From UBA1801 sp035353395 (GTDB taxonomy: Bacteria > Acidobacteriota > Holophagae > Holophagales > Holophagaceae), in contig DAOPZL010000048.1 of NCBI GenBank assembly GCA_035353395.1, positions 1-21,477 on the forward strand: a DNA stretch of 21,477 nt, in the 5' to 3' direction. Every line of letters starts with the position of its first letter. Position 1 is the stretch's first letter. The position numbers and the translations under genes are program-made. Under the pieces are notes generated by a model. That model had not been told where the DNA came from, made no database searches, and was given only the letters and a program-made list of their open reading frames with translations. Below are positions 12,770 through 20,743 of the stretch, piece by piece.

Positions 12770-15381
12770 ATGAACCGGATCCTGATCGTGGGTGGCGTGG
12801 CGGGCGGGGCTTCCACGGCCGCGCGGCTGCGCCGGCTGGACGAGCACGCGGAGATCGTGGTGTTCGAGCGAGGCGGGCACGTCAGCTACGCGAACTGCGG
12901 CCTGCCCTACTATGCGGGGGAGGTGANNNNNNNNNNNNNNNNNNNNNNNNNNNNNNNNNNNNNNNNNNNNNNNNNNNNNNNNNNNNNNNNNNNNNNNNNN
13001 NNNNNNNNNNNNNNNNNNNNNNNNNNGGCGGGCACGTCAGCTACGCGAACTGCGGCCTGCCCTACTATGCGGGGGAGGTGATCCAGGAGCGGGACCGGCT
13101 CTTCGTGATGACTCCCGAGAAATTCAAGGGCTGGCTGGCGGTGGACGTGCGGACCGGGACGGAGGTCGTGGCCATCGACCGGGCCCGCAAGGTCGTGGTG
13201 GCCAAGGACCTGGACACGGGCCGCACCCGGGAGGAACGCTATGACCGGCTCGTGCTCTCCCCGGGGGCCGAGCCCCTGCGGCCGCCGATCCCCGGTCTCG
13301 GCCTGGAGGGCGTCTTCACGCTCCGGTCCGTGCCGGATGCCGACCGGATCAAGGCCTGGATCGACACCCGGAAGCCCGAGCGGGCGACGATCGTCGGGGG
13401 CGGGTTCATCGGCCTGGAGATGGCCGAGAACCTGCACGGCCGCGGGGCCGCGGTGACGGTGGTGGAGGCCCTGGACCAGGTCATGGGCGTGCTCGATCCC
13501 GACATGGCGTCCATGGTTCACGCCCACCTGAGGGCGAAGGGGGTGGGACTCGTGCTGGGAGATGCCGTCCGGTCCTTCGAAAGGCGGGACGGCCGGCTCG
13601 TGGCGGCCCTGGCCTCGGGGACCGAGATCGCGGGCGACATGGTCGTCCTGTCCGTCGGAGTCCGGCCCGACACGGCCTTCGCGCGCGAGAGCGGCATCGC
13701 CTGCGGCGCTTCCGGCGCGATCCTCGTGGACGCGGCCATGCGGACCTCGGATCCCGACATCTTCGCCCTGGGAGACGCCGTGGAGGTCCGGAGCCCCGTG
13801 CTGGGGAAGGACGTCCACGTCCCGTTGGCGGGGCCGGCCACCAAGCAGGCGCGCCTCGTGGCGGAAAACCTCCTGCTGAGCCTGAAGGACCCTGCCGCGG
13901 AGGGAAGATCCTACGGCGGCGCCCTGGGCACCTCCATCGCCAAGGTCTTCGACCTCGCCGCGGCCGCGGCGGGCGCCAACGAGAAGGCCCTGCGGAACGC
14001 GGGCATCCCGTACGAGGCGGTGGTCATCCACGGCTCCAGCCACGCAGGCTACTATCCCAGGGCCCTTCCGCTCACGCTGAAGGCCTTGTTCGATCCGGCC
14101 TCGGGCCGCCTCGTCGGAGCCCAGGCCGTGGGATTCGACGGCGTGGACAAGCGGATCGACCTGCTGGCCGAGACGCTCCGCCGCGGGGGGACGGTCTCGG
14201 ACCTCGCCGGGATCGAGCACGCCTACGCCCCGCCGTTCTCCTCCTCGAAGGATCCCGTGAACATCCTGGGCATGGTCGGCGAGAACGTGCGCGCGGGCCT
14301 CTCCCGGGTGGTCCACTGGCACGAAGTGGCCGGGTGGCAGGCGAGGGGGGCGTTCCTGCTGGACGTGCGTACCCGGGAGGAATTCGCCCTCGGCAGCATC
14401 CCGGGTGCCCGCAATATTCCCAACGATGAAGTGCGCGCCCGCCTCCAGGAGATCCCAAGGGACCGGCCGGTCCTCGTCCTGTGCGGCGTGGGCCTGAGGG
14501 GCTACCTGGTCGAGCGGATCCTGCGCCAGTCCGGGTGGACCGACGTGGCCAACCTGACCGGGGGCTACAAGACATGGGCTTCGGCCACGGCCGGGCAGGC
14601 CGGGCCGGGCGAATCCCTCGCGGCGCCATCCCAGGGGACGGTCGAAGGGACGGCCGACGTCGTCAGGGTGGATGCCTGCGGCCTGCAGTGCCCGGGGCCC
14701 ATCATGCGCCTGAAGATGGAGATGGACAGGGTTCCGGAGGGGGCGCAGGTCCTCCTGAGCGCCACGGACCCGGGGTTCGCGCAGGACGTGGCCTCCTGGT
14801 GCCGGGTCACCGGCAACCTCCTGCACGGCGTGGAGGCGTCCCAGGGTGTGCTCACGGCCACCGTCGAGAAACGGCCCCGGAACCCGTCCGGCCCAGTGGC
14901 TCCCGGGGAGTCGAAGGGGGCGACCTTCATCGTGTTCTCCGACGACCTGGACCGCGCGCTCGCTTCGTTCATCCTGGCCAACGGCGCCGCGGCGAGCGGC
15001 AAGGCCACGACCTTGTTCTTCACGTTCTGGGGGCTTTCCGTCCTCAAGCGCCGGGAGAAGGCCGCCGTCCGGAAGGACTGGATGGGGCGCCTGTTCGGCT
15101 GGATGCTGCCCGCCCATCCGGGACGTCTTGCCTTGTCCAAGATGGATTTCCTGGGCCTGGGACGCGGCATGATGAAAGGGCGCATGAAGGCCAAGGGCGT
15201 GGACGACCTCGAGACCCTGATCGCCAGTGCCCGCAAGGCCGGGGTCCGGCTCGTGGCCTGCCAGATGACCATGGATCTCATGGGCATCGCGCGGGAGGAG
15301 CTGGTGGACGGCGTCGAGATCGGCGGCGTCGCGACCTACATGGAGGCGGCCGGGGGCTCGGACGTGAACCTGTTCATCTGA
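12770..15381 (+). CDS. CoA-disulfide reductase-rhodanese-TusA-DsrE fusion (spans assembly gap)
   Basis: This is a multidomain sulfur-handling flavoenzyme. Collapsing the 100 N and one copy of the 55-bp overlap gives one uninterrupted frame of 818 aa. Residues 1-about 450 are a FAD/NAD(P)H disulfide reductase of the CoADR/persulfide-reductase branch: FAD motif near residues 7-13, the single redox cysteine Cys43 in SYANCGLPYY, and NAD(P)H motif VGGGFIGLEMAENL. Then come a rhodanese domain (about 463-560, catalytic Cys520 in LCGVGLRGY), a TusA domain (about 581-655, Cys589 in QCPGP) and a DsrE-like domain (about 666-818, Cys779 in VACQMTMD). In known relatives these cysteines carry persulfide sulfur from one module to the next. 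Its role is likely reduction of CoA or thiol persulfides and polysulfides and relay of the sulfur. GGAGG precedes the ATG. The stop overlaps the opposite MFS gene by 46 bp. Confidence 0.9.
12872..12926 (+). repeat. 55-bp contig-end overlap, copy 1 (gap 1)
   Basis: Identical to 13027-13081, on the other side of the 100-N run. It encodes the Cys43 region of the disulfide reductase. It is an assembly overlap, not a biological repeat, because one copy restores the family's normal sequence and frame. Confidence 0.93.
12927..13026. other. Assembly gap of 100 N
   Basis: Exactly 100 N, a placeholder length. The flanks are the same 55-mer, so the true distance is most likely minus 55 bp and nothing is missing from the gene. 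Confidence 0.95.
13027..13081 (+). repeat. 55-bp contig-end overlap, copy 2 (gap 1)
   Basis: Second copy of 12872-12926. The reading frame continues from here to 15381 in the frame of the ATG at 12770 once the 155 extra bases are removed. Confidence 0.93.
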
Positions 15382-16504
15382 CGGGCCTCCGGGGCCTCCC
15401 GCTCCATCCCCCGCCAGGCCGGGAAGAGGAAGGGGGCGAGCGCCGCCAGCAGGTAGAGCGCCCCGCACGCGAACAGTACGGGGCGCAGGCCGAACCCATC
15501 CGCGAGGCCCCCGCCGAACAGGCCGCCGAAGGGAATCCCGGCCCAGGCCAGGGCATTGAGGGTGCCCAGGACCCGGGCCTGGAGGCGGGCGGGGATCCGC
15601 TGGTACTCCACCGCGCCCAGGACCGGGTTGATGCCGCCGGCGCCCAGGCCGCAGAGGAGGGCCGCGGCCAGGACCGGGGACTGGCGGAAGGCCAGGGCCA
15701 GCACCAGGAAGCGCGGGGGGCCGCAGAGCAGGCAGCAGAGGGCGAAGGGGAGGCGGCGCGGCAGCCGCGGGGCCAGCCAGGCCATGAGCGCGTTGCCCGC
15801 CACGGCGCCGATGCCGAAGAAGCCCGTGATGACGCCCAAGGCGAGGGGAGAACCCAGTTCCCGGCGCACCCAGGACGGGAGCAGGACGGCGGCGTAGGCC
15901 TGGTCGAGGAGGTTGGTGGCGGCCACCATGCCCACGATCCCAAGGAGCAGGCGGTCCCGCCGTATGAACGCGATTCCCTCGGCCAGGTGGGCCGCATAGG
16001 AGACGCCGTCCTGGGCCCGTTCCGTGGTTTCGGGGACCGGCAGGGTGGGGCGGACGATCCCGCCCATGAACAGCGCCGACAGGAGGAAGGCTGCCGCGGT
16101 CACGGCCAGCACGCCGGGGGCCGAGGACACCGCGAGCAGGACCCCCGCGAGGGGGCCGCCCAGNNNNNNNNNNNNNNNNNNNNNNNNNNNNNNNNNNNNN
16201 NNNNNNNNNNNNNNNNNNNNNNNNNNNNNNNNNNNNNNNNNNNNNNNNNNNNNNNNNNNNNNNGCACGCCGGGGGCCGAGGACACCGCGAGCAGGACCCC
16301 CGCGAGGGGGCCGCCCAGCCCCTGGACGAGCACGTAGGGCAGCATCTCCGCACAGGTCACCAGGCCGGTGGTGGTGGCGCTGCCGGTGGCGGCGAGCACG
16401 AACCACGGGATGGCCAGGAACGACATGCAGGTTCCAAGCATGGAGAGGCCGTGGGCGGCCAGGAGGCCCAGGAGCCCGTCGTTCCTCGGGGCCGGAGGGA
16501 TCAT
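15336..16504 (-). CDS. MFS exporter (spans assembly gap, probably lacks TM3-TM4)
   Basis: Major facilitator superfamily permease of the MFS_3/EntS-like drug and siderophore exporter type. Collapsing the gap overlap keeps the frame and gives 337 aa. TM1 (LGLLAAHGLSMLGTCMSFLA) and TM2 (SATTTGLVTCAEMLPYVLV) are typical, but the next residues, GLGGPLAGVLLAVSSAPGVLAVTAAAFLL, look like TM5. The cytoplasmic DRxxRR motif and TM3-TM4 are absent, so about 60-80 residues are missing relative to the usual 400 or so. The rest (TM5 to TM12) looks normal. Either the gene has an internal deletion or the assembly has lost a segment here. It starts with an ATG that overlaps the stop of the upstream ArsR-type gene (ATGA), so the two are co-translated. 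Its 3' end overlaps the CoADR-fusion gene by 46 bp on the opposite strand. Confidence 0.75.
16109..16163 (+). repeat. 55-bp contig-end overlap, copy 1 (gap 2)
   Basis: Identical to 16264-16318 across the second 100-N run. On the minus strand it encodes LGGPLAGVLLAVSSAPGV of the MFS protein. Its length is the same as at gap 1. Confidence 0.92.
16164..16263. other. Assembly gap of 100 N
   Basis: Second placeholder gap of exactly 100 N with the same 55-mer on both sides. The reading frame is continuous after collapse, but the MFS protein is short at this very point, so a loss of real sequence or a variant branch in the assembly cannot be excluded. Confidence 0.93.
16264..16318 (+). repeat. 55-bp contig-end overlap, copy 2 (gap 2)
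   Basis: Second copy of 16109-16163. It belongs to the contig that carries the MFS N-terminus and the regulator gene. Confidence 0.92.
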
Positions 16505-17097
16505 CGCCCGGTCCCCGGAAGCCTGGGCAGGACCTGGATCTGTACGGCCACGAAAGCGGAGCCCTCGCCGCCCGGCTCTTCCGGATCGAAAGCGGGGTAG
16601 CGCCGGACGACGGCCGCCAGCTCCACCGCCAGCTCTCGCGCCTGCGCGGGAGTCAGCCGCAGGGCCCAGTCGCTCATGTCCCCGGCGTCCGCCCAGTCTC
16701 CGGGGGCGCCGGGGAGGGCGTCGATCCATCCCAGCATGCCGGACGCGCAGTGCCCGGCAACGGCCCGGAGGTATTCGGCGCCGAGCAGCGCGGTCGCCGG
16801 GTCCCTGGCGAGGGAACCCTCGTCGAAGCGCGTGTTCCGGTGGGCCGCGCGCCACCAGCGCTCCCGTCCGGACCCCCGGGAGGCGTCCTCCGTGATGAAC
16901 CCGAATCCCTCGAGTTGTCGCAAGTGATAGCTGGTGGCGCCGCTGGATTCCCCCAGCCGCTCGGCCAGCATGCTCGCCGTGGCGGGGCCTCCCTCCCGCA
17001 GCGCGCCCAGCAGCCTGACCCGGAGCGGGTGGGCCAGGCCCTTGAGGTTCCGGGGATCGAGGAGGACGTCGGGCTTGGGAACGGGGAGTTTCATCAT
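16501..17097 (-). CDS. ArsR-type winged-helix transcriptional regulator
   Basis: This is a 198-aa cytoplasmic DNA-binding protein. Residues about 14-85 form an ArsR/HTH_20 winged helix: NLKGLAHPLRVRLLGALREGGPATASMLAERLG, recognition helix SGATSYHLRQLEGFGFI, and a wing with GSGRERWWRA. The C-terminal 110 residues resemble the effector or dimer region of the larger ArsR-type regulators that sit beside MFS exporters. The usual metal-binding Cys motif (ELCVCDL) is absent, so an organic ligand is more likely than a metal. The stop shares ATGA with the MFS start. The promoter and a 32-bp palindrome run up to the start, and there is no Shine-Dalgarno sequence, which suggests autoregulation and a leaderless message. 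An ATG at 17094 is the alternative start. Confidence 0.85.
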   Translation of the reverse strand: MMKLPVPKPDVLLDPRNLKGLAHPLRVRLLGALREGGPATASMLAERLGESSGATSYHLRQLEGFGFITEDASRGSGRERWWRAAHRNTRFDEGSLARDPATALLGAEYLRAVAGHCASGMLGWIDALPGAPGDWADAGDMSDWALRLTPAQARELAVELAAVVRRYPAFDPEEPGGEGSAFVAVQIQVLPRLPGTGR

Positions 17098-17132
17098 AAT
17101 GCAAAGATATATTTGCAAAATTATCTTTGCAA
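17097..17132 (-). promoter_or_regulatory. Promoter within a palindromic operator of the ArsR-MFS operon
   Basis: The arms TGCAAAGATA (17100-17109) and TATCTTTGCA (17122-17131) are perfect inverted repeats around a 12-bp centre that itself contains the palindrome TTTGCAAA. On the minus strand TTGCAA (17132-17127), a 17-bp spacer and TATCTT (17109-17104) fit -35 and -10 boxes (four of six each). The predicted transcript start, six or seven bases on, falls at the ATG at 17097. Binding of a dimer here would block RNA polymerase. Self-repression by the ArsR-type protein is the natural inference. Confidence 0.65.
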
Positions 17133-17152
17133 CAACGAATCCCAGTCCGTCC

Positions 17153-17500
17153 CTATTCCTCCTCCGTGGTGTTCTCCTCCTCGGCCTCCTCGAGGGCGGA
17201 GAGGGACACTGGGTTGCCCAGGAGGTCCAGGGCGGGACCCTCGTCGGGGATGAAGACCCGGTGTTCCGGATCCCACCGGCCCTGGATCTGTTCCCCTTCC
17301 GAAAAGAGCAGGGCCTCTCCGGATTCCGGGAATCCCAGCAGCCACCGGACTTCCTCGACGGGACCTCCATAGGCCATGAGGACCCACCACGCGTCGCCCC
17401 GGACCTCGATCTCCTCCAGGAGGCCCAGGAGCCCGAAGGGGGGCTGGAAGGCCTGGGTGTGCATCTGGTCCAGGTCCTTGATCAGTCTGGTCCGCAACAT
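17153..17500 (-). CDS. Small acidic protein of unknown function
   Basis: This 115-aa protein has a helical N-terminus (MLRTRLIKDLDQMHTQ), a central beta-like part with several Trp residues (RGDAWWVLMAYGG, EVRWLLGF, QGRWDPEHRVF) and an extremely acidic tail (LEEAEEENTTEEE). It has no signal peptide or membrane helix. Residue composition is protein-like and the other frames are not, so it is probably real. I do not recognise the family. It lies 79 bp downstream of the serine dehydratase on the same strand and 55 bp upstream of the ArsR-type gene. A GGGGG/GGCGG stretch just upstream may serve as the ribosome binding site. An earlier GTG at 17746 would overlap the dehydratase and is unlikely. Confidence 0.6.
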   Translation of the reverse strand: MLRTRLIKDLDQMHTQAFQPPFGLLGLLEEIEVRGDAWWVLMAYGGPVEEVRWLLGFPESGEALLFSEGEQIQGRWDPEHRVFIPDEGPALDLLGNPVSLSALEEAEEENTTEEE

Positions 17501-17579
17501 GGCCGCCCCCGCCGATGCGATCTGCCCGAAACATACGCCTCGCGCCTCGTCCGCGCTCCTCCTTCCCGCCGGAAAGCGT

Positions 17580-19121
17580 TCAGCGGCACCTGGCGCAGAG
17601 CCGGAGCGCCGACGGGGCCAGCGCCAGGCCTCCCTTGGCCGTGCACCGCAGCTCGGGCGGCAGCATGCCCCCCACGGCCATGACGGCATCGAGGGTCTCG
17701 TCCAGGGGAACGGGATTGCGGTAGCCCCCCAGGACCAGGTCCGCACAGACGAAGGCGGCGGAGGCGGCCAGGGCGTTCCGGGTATGGCAGGGGATCTCCA
17801 CCATGCCCTGCACGGGGTCGCAGACGGATCCCATGGTGTTCTGGAAGGCGACGGCCGCCGCGTCCGTCGCCTGCCGCACGGTTCCCCCCGCGGCCTCCAC
17901 CACCGCGGCGGCGGCCATGGCGCCCGCGGCGCCGATCTCGACCTGGCAGCCGGCCACTTCCGCGGCGAACGTCGCCCGGTTCGACACGAAGACGCCGATG
18001 AGTCCCGCGGCCAGCAGCAGCAGGGCGGCTTCCTCGTCCCCGAGGTGCCGCTCTTCCGCCAAGGTCGCCACCACGCCGGGAAGGGTGCCGGCGGAACCTC
18101 CCGTGGGCGCCGCGCACACGACCCCCATGGCCGAATTGACGTGCATCACGGCCAGGGCGCGGGCGGCCGCCCGGGTGTGGAGCCCGCCGGCGGCGAGGCG
18201 CCCATCCCGGCAGGCCTGCATCACGGAGCCGGCGCTCGGCGCCAGGAGCTGCATCCCGTCCATGTCCGGCGCCAGGCCGCGCTCGGCCGCCTGCATCATG
18301 ATGCGGTAGCGTCGGACCATCTCGGAGACGATCCGGTCCTCGCTCAGATCCAGCCTCCGGGACTCGTAGGCGAGGGCCATCCGGCCCAAGGACAGGCCGC
18401 GCCGTTCCGCCAGGGCGGTCATCTCCTCCGCGCCGTGGAACAGCGGGGCGCCGGTCTGAAGGAAGTAGACGGGCCGGGCTTCGCGCCAAGTGCAGCCGGG
18501 GAGGGCGCCGAGCTCCCGGCGGATCCCGTCCGGGAGCGGAGCCTTCCGGTGGGCCTGGACCATGGCGCGCTCCCTCCTGCCTTCCACCGAGGGCGGCTCC
18601 AGGCACTGCCCGTCCGACGCGAGCAGCTCCCCGAGCCGTCCGGAGAACGCCGCGGGAGCCTCGGCGAGGGCCTCGCAGGCCGTCCCGCAGAGGTGGACCG
18701 CCCAGCCGTCGACCTGGAGGAGTTCCACTTCGCCTCCGCCGACGGACCGCGCGCGGACCTCCAGCTCCCCCCCGTCGGGAGCGGTGAGCCGCATGCGAAC
18801 GGCGTTCGGGTGATCGTCCTCCGGCAGGTCCCCCGCCTCGAAGCGCATCTCCAGGCAAGGCTCCTGGAGGCAGGTGAAGAACGATTCATCAGTGAGGGGA
18901 CGGCCCAGCAGCCCCATGGCGAAGGCCCGGTCCGCGCCCTGCTGGACGTAGGTGTGGGCATAGGACCCTCGCCGGTCGAACAGGAGGCGCGCCCTGGCGG
19001 GGGCCGATCCGAGCAGGTCCCTGGCCAGGGAGGCGATGTGGTGGGCGCCAGCCGTGTGGGAGCTGGACGGGCCGCGCATCACGGGTCCGAGGACGTGGTT
19101 GAGGATGCTGGCTGCCTTCAT
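17580..19121 (-). CDS. sdaA: L-serine dehydratase (ammonia-lyase), iron-sulfur dependent, single chain
   Basis: Converts L-serine to pyruvate and ammonia in the cytoplasm with a 4Fe-4S cluster. The 513-aa chain fuses the beta domain (about 1-150; GPSSSHTAG at 17-25) and the alpha domain (about 220-510), as in E. coli SdaA/SdaB. The cluster ligands expected from characterised enzymes are present: Cys392 (AGCQVEIG), Cys434 (VCDPVQG) and Cys445 (IPCHTRN). The substrate loop reads AAPTGGSAG (337-345), closer to Firmicutes SdaAA (PTxGSxG) than to the enterobacterial PTNGACG. The C-terminus ends in CARCR; in the Legionella enzyme a C-terminal Cys acts as a cluster ligand, so these cysteines may do the same. 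The ATG at 19121 has GGTGGGA nearby. The gene lies 68 bp downstream of the YraN-like gene. Confidence 0.92.
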   Translation of the reverse strand: MKAASILNHVLGPVMRGPSSSHTAGAHHIASLARDLLGSAPARARLLFDRRGSYAHTYVQQGADRAFAMGLLGRPLTDESFFTCLQEPCLEMRFEAGDLPEDDHPNAVRMRLTAPDGGELEVRARSVGGGEVELLQVDGWAVHLCGTACEALAEAPAAFSGRLGELLASDGQCLEPPSVEGRRERAMVQAHRKAPLPDGIRRELGALPGCTWREARPVYFLQTGAPLFHGAEEMTALAERRGLSLGRMALAYESRRLDLSEDRIVSEMVRRYRIMMQAAERGLAPDMDGMQLLAPSAGSVMQACRDGRLAAGGLHTRAAARALAVMHVNSAMGVVCAAPTGGSAGTLPGVVATLAEERHLGDEEAALLLLAAGLIGVFVSNRATFAAEVAGCQVEIGAAGAMAAAAVVEAAGGTVRQATDAAAVAFQNTMGSVCDPVQGMVEIPCHTRNALAASAAFVCADLVLGGYRNPVPLDETLDAVMAVGGMLPPELRCTAKGGLALAPSALRLCARCR

Positions 19122-19189
19122 GGTCCCACCCGCGCGACAGCCCCCATGGTGCCCGAGTGCCCCGGGGGAGGGTAGCCGTACGGAAGGCC

Positions 19190-19573
19190 TCAGCGGAGGA
19201 TGCGAAGGGAATCCCACCGTTCGGGAGGATGCAAGCGCCACCGCCAGCCGGCCCAGCTGGCCCTCTGGAAGCTGATGCGCCCGGGCCAGGGCACGCGGTC
19301 CAGGTAGCGGCCGAGCGCCAGCTGGAGGCGCATCCTCTGCCCGACCGAGAGGGCCGTGTCCGCGGCGGTCCAGCTCCCGGGGCGCCTGGCCTTCACCTCC
19401 AGCAGCCTCAGTTCGTTGCCCCGGGTCATGATGAGGTCCATCTCCCAGCGCCCCAGCTTCAGGTTCTCCGCGACCAGGTCCCAGCCGCGCAGCCAGAGCA
19501 GCCAGAGGGTGGCCCGTTCGGCGAGACGGCCGTAGCGCCTGGCGCGGATTCCCGTGGCTTTCTGTCGGGGCAT
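19190..19573 (-). CDS. YraN/UPF0102 family nuclease-like protein
   Basis: This 127-aa protein has the YraN pattern: GRLAERATLWLLWLRGWDLVAENLKLGRWEMDLIM, then RLLEVKAR. Glu44, Asp46 and the E-x-K pair (Glu59, Lys61) match the PD-(D/E)xK fold of restriction-endonuclease-like and Holliday-junction-resolvase-like proteins. The family is widespread in bacteria, usually 110-130 aa, and its cellular role is poorly defined, with DNA repair or processing suggested. Start and length fit the family. It is 36 bp downstream of the DMT exporter and in the same direction as the serine dehydratase. Confidence 0.85.
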   Translation of the reverse strand: MPRQKATGIRARRYGRLAERATLWLLWLRGWDLVAENLKLGRWEMDLIMTRGNELRLLEVKARRPGSWTAADTALSVGQRMRLQLALGRYLDRVPWPGRISFQRASWAGWRWRLHPPERWDSLRILR

Positions 19574-19609
19574 GGCTCCAGCTTACCGGATCTCCGCGCA
19601 GGAGGGCCG

Positions 19610-20497
19610 TCAGCTGGCCGCGGCGGGGTTCCGGGACTCGACGGCCGTGGCCAGGTAGACCCCCGCCAGGGTGACCGCGGCGCCGATCCACTGGACGAGG
19701 CTCATCCGGTCGCCCAGCAGGAAGAAGGCCGCCACGACGGCCACCACCGTGATCAAGTTCACGAAGACGCTGGCCTTGCCGATGCCCAGGTGGTCCATCG
19801 CCGCCATGTAGAGCCAGTAGCCGGCGGCTGAGCAGAGCAGCCCCAGGTAGAGGACGTTGAGCACCACGGCGCTGCCGGGTGCCTTCCAGGCCCGGGCTTC
19901 CAGCAGCGCGAAGGGGATGCAGCCGATCAGCCCGAAGAAGCTCTGCCAGAAGGTGACGCTCAGCCGTCCGTAGCGGAGCGAGACGTTGCGCGTGGCGAAG
20001 GTGTAGGCCACCCATGCCGCCACCGCCCCGACCATGTAGAGGTAGCCCAGCGGGGAGGACGAGCTGCCCGAGGGACGCAGGACGATGAGCGCGACGCCCG
20101 CGAAGGACAGGATGGAGCCGGTGTAGACACGCCCCGGCAGCCGGGTTCCGAGGAAGATGCGCTCGGCGATGACGGAGACCACAGGGATGGTCCCGATGAT
20201 GATCGAGGATTCGGAAGCCGAAAGGAGGAGGATGCCGTTGTTCTCGAAATAGAAATAGAGCGTCACGCCCAGGATCCCTCCCAGGACCAGGACCGGTACG
20301 TCCCGGCGGGCGATCCTCAGGTCCTCCCCGGCCAGCCAGGCTATGACCGGGAGCACGGCGCAGGCGACGATGAACCTGGCGGCCGCGAGGGTCATGGGAG
20401 GCAGGACCGTCACCACGACCTTGATGCTCAGGAAGGACAGGCCCCAGAGGATCGCGACGAGAATTCCATAAAGAAAGGCCATCCGCTTCGTGTGCAT
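19610..20497 (-). CDS. EamA/DMT-family transporter
   Basis: This 295-aa inner-membrane protein has about ten hydrophobic helices arranged as two EamA repeats of five. The first repeat begins FLYGILVAILWGLSFLSIKV and the second begins near GYLYMVGAVAAWVAYTFATR. The repeat ends ASESSIIIGTIPVVSVIAERIFLG and GKASVFVNLITVVAVVAAFFLLGDRMS are characteristic. Members export amino acids and other small metabolites, but the substrate cannot be read from sequence. A link to serine or amino-acid efflux is suggested only by the serine dehydratase two genes downstream. Met6 (20482) is an alternative start because neither Met has a strong ribosome binding site. Confidence 0.87.
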   Translation of the reverse strand: MHTKRMAFLYGILVAILWGLSFLSIKVVVTVLPPMTLAAARFIVACAVLPVIAWLAGEDLRIARRDVPVLVLGGILGVTLYFYFENNGILLLSASESSIIIGTIPVVSVIAERIFLGTRLPGRVYTGSILSFAGVALIVLRPSGSSSSPLGYLYMVGAVAAWVAYTFATRNVSLRYGRLSVTFWQSFFGLIGCIPFALLEARAWKAPGSAVVLNVLYLGLLCSAAGYWLYMAAMDHLGIGKASVFVNLITVVAVVAAFFLLGDRMSLVQWIGAAVTLAGVYLATAVESRNPAAAS

Positions 20498-20743
20498 CGA
20501 CCCATGTTAGCGGAGGCGGAGGGCTTCCAGCATGGGGGCGGCGGAACGGTCGCCTCCAGCGGTCGAGGGGAAAAACGTCGCGAGCTATTCCCTTTGTTCA
20601 CAAGGAATGCAACATGCGTGATGTGCCGGTCCCGAATGGATGCCGTGCCGGGATGGCCGAAAAATTCATAGCAATATGATACGGGTCACATCCGGAAATG
20701 CCATGAAGGATGAAGTTGCGTTCAAAAGGAGGAAGGTCCCATC
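20498..20743. other. Divergent intergenic region
   Basis: This 246-bp stretch separates the DMT gene (minus) and the HTH gene (plus). It holds an imperfect palindrome at 20587-20608 (ATTCC...GGAAT with inner TTG/CAA pairing) and a good -10-like TATGAT at 20675-20680 on the plus strand without a clear -35. A strong AGGAGG at 20727-20732 serves the next gene. Confidence 0.35.

Noticed and set aside
12872..13081. Tandem 55-bp repeat inside the disulfide reductase gene
   Set aside because: The copies end exactly at a 100-N placeholder, and keeping both would break the frame; this is contig overlap.
12770..15381. Frameshifted or split sulfur enzyme
   Set aside because: The apparent frame change equals the 155 artificial bases; the collapsed gene is intact.
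12910..16353. A minus-strand frame of over 1,100 codons crossing both N gaps
   Set aside because: It is opposite the sulfur enzyme, runs through N runs as unknown residues, is rich in Arg, Gly and Pro, and has no domain. It is a shadow of high-GC coding DNA.
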